From assembly GCA_021810735.1 (NCBI GenBank), contig JAJZIF010000310.1, forward strand, positions 1-5,280: a DNA stretch of 5,280 bases, read 5' to 3'. Source of the DNA: Acidobacteriota bacterium. GTDB lineage: Bacteria; Acidobacteriota; Terriglobia; Terriglobales; Acidobacteriaceae. Position numbers and translations under genes: made by a program. How positions within the stretch are numbered: the first letter of the stretch is position 1; every line of letters starts with the position of its first letter. Positions 1 through 5,280 of this stretch are shown here, in pieces. The notes beneath the pieces are model-generated. The model saw nothing but the letters and a program-made list of their open reading frames with translations. It made no database searches and was not told where the DNA came from.

Positions 1-125
1 TCGCTATCGCAAACTGCTGGTCAGCTTTGAAAAATCGGAGGCTAGCTACGTCGCCTTGCTTTCCTTGGCCGCGGCCTTGATCTGCTGGAGACAGACCACA
101 TCTATTTACGGATAAGTTCTTAGAA
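1..125 (+). mobile_element. Right end of an IS5-like insertion sequence
   Basis: The transposase stop at 113-115 is followed at once by non-coding, more AT-rich DNA. In IS5-like elements the right terminal inverted repeat usually overlaps or closely follows the transposase stop, so the element should end within about 20 bases of it. A stretch such as GGATAAGTTCTTAG (110-123) could be or include that repeat. The other end is outside the window, so neither the repeat nor the target duplication can be confirmed, and the right border given here is approximate. Confidence 0.5.
2..115 (+). CDS. IS5-family transposase, C-terminal end (partial)
   Basis: Reading from base 2 gives 37 codons ending in TAA. 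The peptide begins RYRKLLVSFEKSEASY and ends ALICWRQTTSIYG. This matches the conserved C-terminus of IS5-family DDE transposases: the Arg-rich R(Y/R)-x-K-L-L-V-x-(F/Y)-E-K-S segment, followed by a Leu/Ala helix (ALLSLAAALI) that ends the RNase H-like catalytic domain. The protein would bind the element's terminal inverted repeats and carry out cut-and-paste transposition. The start, the DDE residues and the left inverted repeat all lie outside the window, so I cannot tell an intact copy from a remnant. The reading frame is open through the natural-looking stop. The family call is recognition of a short motif and is fairly strong; the IS5 subgroup is not resolved. Confidence 0.8.
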   Translation, partial: RYRKLLVSFEKSEASYVALLSLAAALICWRQTTSIYG

Positions 126-139
126 TAACTACATGTTTG

Positions 140-168
140 TTGAACTATTTTTGTCTGCAAATGAAAAT
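140..168 (+). promoter_or_regulatory. Possible sigma-70-like promoter
   Basis: TTGAAC at 140-145 (4 of 6 bases of the -35 consensus) is separated by 17 bases from GAAAAT at 163-168 (4 of 6 bases of the -10 consensus), in the most AT-rich part of the gap between the insertion sequence and the CsbD-like gene. It would give a leader of roughly 145 bases before the gene at 321. Chance matches of this quality are common in AT-rich DNA. The rest of 116-320 shows no gene and no strong structure. Confidence 0.2.
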
Positions 169-309
169 TGAAGAATCTAATGTTCTTGGTTCCTCGGTTC
201 ACCGGCGGGTTCGGAAGCGTTCGTTGGAAGTAGCCAGCGCGGCTCATTTCTCTCCCTCACGCTTGAGTAGAATGAACGCCAACCGAAACTTTGGCATCCT
301 ACGGGTTAC

Positions 310-314
310 AGGAG
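310..314 (+). promoter_or_regulatory. Ribosome binding site that sets the start at 321
   Basis: AGGAG lies six bases before the ATG at 321, an ideal spacing. The alternative in-frame ATG at 291 has no comparable site, and the ten extra residues it would add (MASYGLQENR) interrupt what is otherwise a normal N-terminal anchor. Confidence 0.75.
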
Positions 315-320
315 AATCGA

Positions 321-647
321 ATGAAGCGCCAAGTCTGGATACCTCTCGCACTCAGCGTAGTCGCAGCCTATCTGATTTTGGATCGTCGCGCGGCCAGGTA
401 CGCGACTGGATATGATGATCTTGAGGCAGCTGCGATTCGAACCGCAGACTGGGGAAGCAGACAACGCATCACCGGAACAGGGAGACGACTGCTGGGCAGG
501 CTGAAGGAAAAGCTGGGCCAATTGACCGGTGACGAAGACCTTGCGGAACGGGGAGTCATGGATCAGATCGCGGGCGCGGCGCAGGATACATCGGGCAGAG
601 CCGCCCATGTCGTCAGCGACGCAATTCACGATCTCAATCGCTATTAA
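321..647 (+). CDS. Membrane-anchored CsbD-like stress protein
   Basis: The protein has 108 residues from the ATG at 321. Residues 1-5 (MKRQV) are basic. Residues 6-20 (WIPLALSVVAAYLIL) form a single hydrophobic segment that should act as an uncleaved membrane anchor or signal anchor. Residues about 48-95 resemble the CsbD-like fold: a Gly-x-Gly turn, then a Lys/Arg-rich helix (GRLKEKLGQLTGDEDL), an E-R-G step and a second helix (DQIAGAAQDTSGRAAH). The pattern K-E-K-x-G-x-L-T-G-D-x-x-L is the clearest CsbD hallmark. Classical CsbD proteins are about 60-70 residues, soluble, and induced by general stress in Bacillus (sigma B) and by stress in enterobacteria (YjbJ). Their biochemical role is unknown. 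The N-terminal anchor makes this one longer than usual. It appears to be a single-gene unit, with 192 bases to the next gene. The family call is moderately sure; the molecular function is not known. Confidence 0.7.
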   Translation: MKRQVWIPLALSVVAAYLILDRRAARYATGYDDLEAAAIRTADWGSRQRITGTGRRLLGRLKEKLGQLTGDEDLAERGVMDQIAGAAQDTSGRAAHVVSDAIHDLNRY

Positions 648-726
648 GATTCACGTTGGTGGATTCCCCTTAGCCATAGATTGACGCCCGCTCATTCAAA
701 CCGTTCACATTGTGGATCGAGTTTTG

Positions 727-759
727 CCGCATGGGAATGCGGATGGACTCTGTCATCCG
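727..759 (+). other. Two overlapping, mutually exclusive hairpins in a leader
   Basis: CCGCAT (727-732) and ATGCGG (737-742) pair perfectly around the tetraloop GGGA. CGGATG (740-745) and CATCCG (754-759) also pair perfectly, around an eight-base loop. The two stems share bases 740-742, so they cannot form together in full. The structure lies about 80-110 bases before the nucleoside hydrolase start. No T-run follows either stem, so neither looks like an intrinsic terminator. A regulatory role is speculative; the pairing itself is seen directly. Otherwise 648-839 contains no gene I can support. Confidence 0.3.
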
Positions 760-825
760 GCTGCCACGCGCAACCACCACGATCAGAGTTTGACTCTTTC
801 CCGGCGAAGCAGTCCAGAATGGAGA

Positions 826-830
826 GGGAG
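826..830 (+). promoter_or_regulatory. Ribosome binding site favouring the GTG start at 840
   Basis: GGGAG, within the purine-rich run 821-830, lies nine bases before the GTG at 840. The competing ATG at 819 is preceded only by a weak GAAG at 806-809. The far upstream TTG at 681 has no clear site. Confidence 0.45.
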
Positions 831-839
831 ATCAAACTT

Positions 840-1850
840 GTGACGACGTTTTTTGCCAAAGTGTATTGCGTAGCGGGCTGGATGGTGCTGCTGATGTTTG
901 TTATGCCGCGCAGCAGCGGATTGGCGCAAGCGACAGGCGCAACTGAGGTCGGCCCACAAAAAATCATTCTCGACACGGACATCGGCGATGACATTGACGA
1001 TGCTTTCGCATTGGCGCTCGCGCTCTCCAATGATCGAGTTCAGCTTCTGGGCGTGACGACAGCATGGGGAGACACGGATCTGCGGGCGCGGCTGGCTGAG
1101 CGTTTCCTCACCCGAACGGGTCACGGCGACGTTCCGGTGTCTGCCGGTCCCAAGACGGAGGCCGGTTCAACGTTCACACAGGCTCGCTGGGCGAAGGCTT
1201 TCCCGGAGCCGGCACAAGGCTGGCCCAACGCGATCGACTTTGTCCTCGACGCAATCCGTCACAACCCAGGACAGATCACACTCATCTCCATCGCCCCGTC
1301 GAGCAACGTAGGCGCGCTGATCGACAAGGACCCGGCCACCTTTCGCAAGCTGAAGAAGGTCGTGATCATGGGCGGGTCCATTCGGCGAGGCTATGGCGAT
1401 CTTGGTTATCTACCGAATCGTGGTCCGAGCGCGGAATACAACATCAAGATGGATGTTCCCGCGGCAAGAAAGCTCTTCGCCTCGGGCGTGCCGCTATACA
1501 TGATGCCGCTCGACTCCACGCAGCTGAAGCTGGACGAAATCATGCGGGCGACTCTGTTTCGTCAGGGCACACCTTCCACCGATGCGTTGGCTCTTCTCTA
1601 CGAGCAGTGGACGGCTTCCACGCTGAATCCGACGCCGACTTTGTTTGATGCCATGGCGGTGGCGGAAGTCATCGACCCAAGTTTGTGCCCCACTCAACCG
1701 ATGCGCATTGAGATCGACGATCAGGGCTACACGCGCGTGGAGCCGGGCATGCCCAACGCGAATGTATGCCTGCAATCGGACTCAGACAGGTTCTTCCACT
1801 TCTACATTCCTGCAATTCTGGACGGGAACGAATCCGGCGTGAGCAGGTAG
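840..1850 (+). CDS. Exported nucleoside hydrolase (IUNH family)
   Basis: With the GTG start at 840 the protein has 336 residues, close to the usual 310-340 plus a signal peptide. An ATG at 819 (343 residues) is the main alternative. A TTG at 681 would add a long, non-homologous-looking leader. Residues 1-31 form a signal peptide: Lys at 7, a hydrophobic core (VAGWMVLLMFVM) and a probable AxA-type site near LAQA. The product is therefore probably periplasmic or lipid-free exported. Residues 45-56 (DTDIGDDIDDAF) are the Ca-binding N-terminal signature of inosine-uridine hydrolases, which cleave ribonucleosides to free base and ribose. Other family landmarks are IAPSSN (151-156), IMGGS (176-180), AEYN (198-201, ribose-binding Glu and Asn), PLDST (223-227) and TLFDAMAVAEVIDP (267-280). 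In the last, the Ca-ligand Asp (D270) is present, but the residue before it is Phe rather than the His seen in protozoan enzymes. The substrate is not predictable; salvage of external nucleosides is an inference. Confidence 0.88.
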   Translation: MTTFFAKVYCVAGWMVLLMFVMPRSSGLAQATGATEVGPQKIILDTDIGDDIDDAFALALALSNDRVQLLGVTTAWGDTDLRARLAERFLTRTGHGDVPVSAGPKTEAGSTFTQARWAKAFPEPAQGWPNAIDFVLDAIRHNPGQITLISIAPSSNVGALIDKDPATFRKLKKVVIMGGSIRRGYGDLGYLPNRGPSAEYNIKMDVPAARKLFASGVPLYMMPLDSTQLKLDEIMRATLFRQGTPSTDALALLYEQWTASTLNPTPTLFDAMAVAEVIDPSLCPTQPMRIEIDDQGYTRVEPGMPNANVCLQSDSDRFFHFYIPAILDGNESGVSR

Positions 1851-2020
1851 ATGCGACTGCGAGAGAATGTGATTGGCATTCTGGCGCAGTTTCTTTCCTT
1901 CGTCCGCCTGCAAACCGCATACTCATTTGCTCCGTGGTTCGGACGATCTCATGGTGAGCCTTGCTGCAAGGCCAGTTCAGTGGAATGGAAGAGACCCTAC
2001 GGGCCACGTTGACTGTTTTC

Positions 2021-2045
2021 AAAAAATTGTGTCGACGACATTTTT
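2021..2045. terminator. Weak bidirectional terminator-like structure
   Basis: An A6 run (2021-2026) and a T5 run (2041-2045) flank a short inverted repeat, TGTC (2030-2033) and GACA (2037-2040), around the loop GAC. Each strand thus has a stem followed by a T-run, in the gap between two convergent genes, where a shared terminator would be expected. The four-base stem with a three-base loop is too short to be convincing by itself. A second small stem, CAGGC (2057-2061) and GCCTG (2067-2071), lies directly after the sirtuin stop but lacks a T-run. Confidence 0.25.
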
Positions 2046-2072
2046 GTTCGATCTTGCAGGCTTGTCGCCTGT

Positions 2073-2828
2073 TCACAGAACTCGGAATAGGCCGGGCAAT
2101 TTGTCGCCTGCCTTGCCGAGGATGATTCGGCTGAATGCGACTGCATTCAGGGGCGCTTCCGGACCGACATAATATGTTCGCGCCGGAGTGCCGGCGCGCA
2201 TTCTGGCCCAATGGACAAAACTCGCCGCGGGATGCACTGCACCGGAGGTACCGACCACCAACAGGATGGAGCAGCGGTCGATCTCCCGCTGAATGGACGT
2301 CATTTCGAGCGGAATTTCGCCGAACCAGACAATGTGGGGGCGCATACGGGCGCCGCATGCGCAGCGCGGGATTTCTGCGAGGGAATTGTAACTGTTACTG
2401 TCTTCTATTATGGGAGCGCCGCAGTTCGCTTCGCAGCGCGACTTGAAAAGCTCCCCATGCATGTGGACCATGTTGCGTGAACCGCTGCGTTCATGCAGAT
2501 CGTCCACATTCTGGGAGCAGAGAAACAGGCGGTCGCCGATTTCCTGTTCCAACTCCGCCAGTGCATAGTGGGCAGCGTTGGGACAGCTGGCCCGGCATTC
2601 TCTCCTGCGCTGAGAATAGAACTGCCAGACGAGTTCAGGGTCCACCTCCCAGCCCTCGGGGGTGGCAACCGTCTCCACCCTGTGGCCGGCCCACAGTCCG
2701 TCGCTATCGCGGAAGGTTTTTAGTCCGCTTTCGGCGCTGATGCCAGCCCCGGTGAGAACGACGACTCGATCACTCGGATGGATTTCAATTGCGTCTCGCG
2801 GATCTACGCTCGGGTCATGCTTTGTCAT
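2073..2828 (-). CDS. NAD-dependent protein deacylase, class III sirtuin (SIRT5/CobB-like)
   Basis: The protein has 251 residues from the ATG at 2828, a normal sirtuin length. An in-frame ATG at 2879 would add 17 residues that resemble no family N-terminus; neither start has a strong ribosome binding site. Sirtuins transfer an acyl group from lysine to NAD, giving O-acyl-ADP-ribose and nicotinamide. Visible motifs are GAGISAESG (27-35) and FRD (39-41) for NAD binding, QNVDDLH (106-112), the catalytic His in HMHGE (H124), zinc ligands C132, C136, C156 and C158, RPHIVWFGE (163-171) and GTSG (193-196). Tyr71 and Arg74 in FYSQRR match the SIRT5 Tyr102/Arg105 pair that binds acidic acyl groups, so desuccinylase or demalonylase activity is likely in addition to deacetylase activity. 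The gene follows the Fe-S oxidoreductase by 75 bases (24 with the longer start) on the same strand, which suggests co-transcription. No signal peptide is seen, so it should be cytosolic. Confidence 0.93.
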   Translation of the reverse strand: MTKHDPSVDPRDAIEIHPSDRVVVLTGAGISAESGLKTFRDSDGLWAGHRVETVATPEGWEVDPELVWQFYSQRRRECRASCPNAAHYALAELEQEIGDRLFLCSQNVDDLHERSGSRNMVHMHGELFKSRCEANCGAPIIEDSNSYNSLAEIPRCACGARMRPHIVWFGEIPLEMTSIQREIDRCSILLVVGTSGAVHPAASFVHWARMRAGTPARTYYVGPEAPLNAVAFSRIILGKAGDKLPGLFRVL

Positions 2829-2903
2829 GGTTTCTGAGTAGCAAGTGTACGCCGGCCGGTCGGCGACGGGGAGTCGCATGATTGTCCAGATTTTCCACGT
2901 GGA

Positions 2904-5210
2904 TTATGGTTTGGCGTCGTTCCTGGGTTTGGGCTGCCACTTGTTGCGCGCGACTTTCGACTGGGGCAGATCGTTTGCTGAGGTCTGCGCCGGCTCCACG
3001 GCTGCAGGTTCGGCATTTGCCAATGCCTTCGCCGAAAGGACATCGGTCGTCAGCGGGCCTTCCGCAGATGGGGCAGCGGAATCTGGGACGGGCACGGCTG
3101 GTGGAGCATCGCTCACCGCGTTCACTTCCCTACCTAACAGCGGAGGGATCGGCTGCACTCCCATCTTCTTTTGCACGCTCTCTAGCAGCAACTCGGCCAC
3201 ATCCTTGATGACAATTCCATCGGCATCGCTTTTGCCTGGCGTACTGGTCAACATGTTTTTGCAGAATGGGCAGCCGACGGCCAGTGTCTTCTGGTGGGTA
3301 GCGGAGCTGAGCCGCTGTTTCACTTCACGGAAGCGGTTTTCGGAAATTCGCTCGCTGCCGGTCTCTTCCTCTTTCCAGAATTGCGCGCCGCCGGCACCGC
3401 AGCAGAATGAGTTCTCGCGGGAGCGATCCAGCTCCAGCAATTCATCGCCGAGAACACGCAGGATATTTCTCGGCGCATCATAAATCCCGTTGTGTCGGCC
3501 GAGATAGCACGGATCATGGTATGTGATGGTCGCATCTAGGCGGTCGGCATTCAGCTTGCCTGCAGTCACCAGGAATTCGAGATACTGGGTGTGATGCAGG
3601 ACTGTATACGATCCGCCCATCTGCTTGTATTCGTGACCAATCGCGTTCATGCAGTGCGGACAGCTGGCGACAATGAGTTTTGGCTGGACTGCATTCAATG
3701 TGGCGACATTCTGACCAGCAAGTTGCCGGTAGAGAAGCTCATTCCCGGCGCGACGCGCACTGTCCCCGGTGCAACATTCTTTTTTCCCGAGTACCGCAAA
3801 GTTTATGCCCGCATAGCCTAGGAGTTGAACAAATGCGCGCGCGGACCTTTGCGCCTGCGGATCGTAACTCGCCGCACATCCGACCCAGTAGAGAACATCG
3901 GGCTCCGGATTCTCTTCGATGGTCTTCACGTGCAGGCCCTCGACCCAGTCCATCCGCTTCTCGTGGTTGATGCCCCAGGGATTCTTCGACCTCTCCATGC
4001 CGCGGAACGCCGTGTGGAGTTGCGCGGGGAATTCACCTTCCATCATCACCCGATTGCGACGGATATCGATGATGTCCAGCATCGGCTCATCCTGTACGGG
4101 GCATACCTGCACGCAGGCGCCGCACGTGGTGCAGGCCCATGTTGCCTCCGCAGTGAGGGCGAATTGAAGAAGCGTGTGCGGACTGCTTTGTCCAGAATTG
4201 AACCCCGAGCGGCTGGATGCGAGATGGTTCAATTCCATGCGCTTGTTGATTTCCAGTGCTGCCGGACTGAGCGATTTTCCGGTTGCAGTGGCGGGACACA
4301 CATCCTGACAGCGATTGCACTGGATACAGGCATAGGCGTCCAGCAGTCGAGGCCATGTCAGATCCTCCAAACGCTTGGCGCCAATCTGCGGAATGTCGGT
4401 AAGGTCATTTTCTGTTTCCAGCTTGATTTCAACCGGCGGCAGGACTCCCGAACCCGCGCGCCGCCCAAAAAAGTATTTCGCAGGCGCCATAAGGATGTGG
4501 ACATGCTTGCTGTACGGGAAGTAGGAGAGGAACAGCAGCACGCTGCCGAGTGCTCCCCAATAGCCGAAGATGCGCCATGCGTACGCATTCTGCGGCGTGA
4601 AGAGATGAGACAGCAGAGTCGCAAAGGGTTGAAATTTGTCCGGCCCTTGCTGGGCCAGCCGCGCGCCTGCTCCAATGGCCCTGCTTGCCACGTGGAACAG
4701 GATGAAGCTGGAGACCAGAAGCGAGTCGAGGCCGATCTTGCCTTGTCTCACATCGGGATGCAGCAGTGTGCTCGAATTGAAACGAAAATCACGACGCGCG
4801 GGAAGCAGAAACCTGCGAATCACCAGCGCCACCACTCCCACCACCACGAGCATCGTAAGGACATCCGCAAATGAGTTATAGATCGCGCCCGGGGCCGTGC
4901 TTGAGGAAATGGAATAGGACGTGTAGCCTGCGATCGCATCTACCAAATTAACCAGAATGTAGAACACGAATCCGTAAAAAATACATGCGTGGAATGTACT
5001 GACAATTGCTCGCGCCTTAAATGTACGGGTTTGGGTGAGCGCTGTTCGAAGCGCATACCAGAGTCGGCGCAACACACGATCCGTGCGGTCTTCAGTATCT
5101 GGGCGACCACGGCGTATGCTGCGAACGAGACCGTAGAAACCGCGCGCTCCCCACGCCGAAGTTACCATCGCGAAGATCAGGAATGCATACTTCTGAGAAA
5201 GTGGAAGCAT
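2904..5210 (-). CDS. Membrane Fe-S oxidoreductase, ETF:quinone type (FadF/HdrD-like)
   Basis: The 768-residue protein has three parts. (1) Residues about 8-240 form a NarI-like membrane domain with roughly five hydrophobic segments (near 9-29, 70-94, 114-132, 162-182 and 214-232). His74, His173 and His236/His238 are candidate heme b ligands. (2) Residues 295-305 (CIQCNRCQDVC) and 360-370 (CTTCGACVQVC) are two classic Cx2Cx2Cx3C motifs for [4Fe-4S] clusters. (3) Two CCG domains, as in heterodisulfide reductase HdrD/HdrB, GlpC and LutA, carry C445, C479-C480, C517, C520 and C568, C603-C604, C647, C650. This order matches Bacillus FadF-type proteins, which are thought to move electrons from reduced ETF to menaquinone during fatty-acid oxidation. 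The probable etfA end just upstream supports that role. A Pro/Ala-rich tail (about 685-768) with a basic end is additional to the core. ATG 5210 is the only sensible start: an in-frame stop lies at 5235-5237 and no start codon intervenes, although no strong ribosome binding site is seen. Glycolate, lactate or other dehydrogenase partners cannot be excluded. Confidence 0.9.
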   Translation of the reverse strand: MLPLSQKYAFLIFAMVTSAWGARGFYGLVRSIRRGRPDTEDRTDRVLRRLWYALRTALTQTRTFKARAIVSTFHACIFYGFVFYILVNLVDAIAGYTSYSISSSTAPGAIYNSFADVLTMLVVVGVVALVIRRFLLPARRDFRFNSSTLLHPDVRQGKIGLDSLLVSSFILFHVASRAIGAGARLAQQGPDKFQPFATLLSHLFTPQNAYAWRIFGYWGALGSVLLFLSYFPYSKHVHILMAPAKYFFGRRAGSGVLPPVEIKLETENDLTDIPQIGAKRLEDLTWPRLLDAYACIQCNRCQDVCPATATGKSLSPAALEINKRMELNHLASSRSGFNSGQSSPHTLLQFALTAEATWACTTCGACVQVCPVQDEPMLDIIDIRRNRVMMEGEFPAQLHTAFRGMERSKNPWGINHEKRMDWVEGLHVKTIEENPEPDVLYWVGCAASYDPQAQRSARAFVQLLGYAGINFAVLGKKECCTGDSARRAGNELLYRQLAGQNVATLNAVQPKLIVASCPHCMNAIGHEYKQMGGSYTVLHHTQYLEFLVTAGKLNADRLDATITYHDPCYLGRHNGIYDAPRNILRVLGDELLELDRSRENSFCCGAGGAQFWKEEETGSERISENRFREVKQRLSSATHQKTLAVGCPFCKNMLTSTPGKSDADGIVIKDVAELLLESVQKKMGVQPIPPLLGREVNAVSDAPPAVPVPDSAAPSAEGPLTTDVLSAKALANAEPAAVEPAQTSANDLPQSKVARNKWQPKPRNDAKP

Positions 5211-5246
5211 ACAACATGGCCCCGAAAGCGCGGTTCATGGGTAGGT

Positions 5247-5279
5247 CTATTTGCGTAATGCTGCGATCATAGCGGGAAC
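5247..5279 (-). CDS. etfA: Probable electron transfer flavoprotein alpha subunit, last 10 codons (partial)
   Basis: On the minus strand the last codons before a TAG (5247-5249) read VPAMIAALRK. This resembles the usual C-terminus of EtfA/FixB proteins, where a V-V-P-A-L-(I/T)-x-A-L-(K/R) helix closes the FAD domain. The stop lies 36 bases before the start of the Fe-S oxidoreductase on the same strand, as expected for an operon. EtfA pairs with EtfB to carry electrons from acyl-CoA dehydrogenases, and an etfBA pair next to a FadF-like gene is a known arrangement. Only ten residues are visible, so the call depends on this short match plus context. The rest of the gene lies beyond the right edge. 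Confidence 0.5.
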   Translation of the reverse strand, partial: VPAMIAALRK

Positions 5280-5280
5280 G

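Noticed and set aside
137..415. Plus-strand open frame of 92 codons starting in the AT-rich gap
   Set aside because: It overlaps the CsbD-like gene in another frame. It lacks a good ribosome binding site and has no recognisable motif.
681..839. N-terminal extension of the nucleoside hydrolase from a TTG at 681
   Set aside because: The extra residues are non-homologous in appearance and lie before a proper signal peptide, and better-placed starts exist at 840 and 819.
2028..2040. GTCGAC-centred palindrome as an operator
   Set aside because: It lies between convergent 3' ends, where an operator is unlikely. A weak terminator fits the flanking A and T runs better.
1669..2358. Minus-strand open frame of 229 codons
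   Set aside because: It overlaps the 3' part of the nucleoside hydrolase (opposite strand) and the sirtuin (same strand, other frame). The product is Arg/Ser/Cys-rich with no family features.
2829..2879. 17-residue extension of the sirtuin from the ATG at 2879
   Set aside because: It is not excluded, but MRLPVADRPAYTCYSET does not resemble a sirtuin N-terminus. The ATG at 2828 leaves 26 residues before the GAGIS motif, which is enough.
2845..3483. Plus-strand open frame of 212 codons with a Ser/Ala-rich product
   Set aside because: It is antisense to the Pro/Ala-rich tail and second CCG domain of the oxidoreductase. Its composition is explained by the reverse complement of that sequence.
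3825..4874. Long plus-strand open frame of 349 codons
   Set aside because: It lies wholly antisense to the Fe-S oxidoreductase, whose Cys motifs and membrane segments prove the minus strand is coding. The translated product is rich in Arg, His and Cys with no recognisable domain.

Overview
The window looks like moderately GC-rich chromosomal DNA of a soil-type bacterium. An Acidobacteriota (Terriglobia-like) host is my best inference. It rests on a membrane-anchored CsbD-like protein of a type I associate with that group, and on an ETF-linked Fe-S oxidoreductase next to what looks like the end of etfA. No marker gene (rRNA, ribosomal protein) is present, so the taxon is not proven.

Layout. 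(1) Positions 2-115 (+) hold the last 37 codons of an IS5-family DDE transposase, so the left edge is the right end of an insertion sequence. (2) 321-647 (+) is a small protein with an N-terminal membrane segment and a CsbD-like region. (3) 840-1850 (+) is an exported nucleoside hydrolase-family protein, preceded by a leader with two mutually exclusive hairpins. (4) 1851-2072 is a convergent intergenic gap with a weak terminator-like structure. (5) The right-hand 60% of the window is a minus-strand operon, read right to left: the last residues of a probable electron-transfer flavoprotein alpha subunit (5247-5279), a 768-residue membrane Fe-S oxidoreductase of the FadF/HdrD-like class (2904-5210), and a class III (SIRT5/CobB-like) sirtuin deacylase (2073-2828).

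How the genes work together. The minus-strand operon reads as a respiratory branch. EtfAB would collect electrons from acyl-CoA dehydrogenases, and the membrane Fe-S protein would pass them to the quinone pool. The sirtuin carries the Tyr-x-x-Arg signature of desuccinylases and demalonylases. It could remove acyl groups left on lysines by the same acyl-CoA pool. This functional link is inferred from gene order and is the most interesting point in the window. The plus-strand genes (CsbD-like, nucleoside hydrolase) show no functional link to the operon. I see no CRISPR array, tRNA, rRNA, phage module or toxin-antitoxin pair, and no clearly novel multi-gene system.
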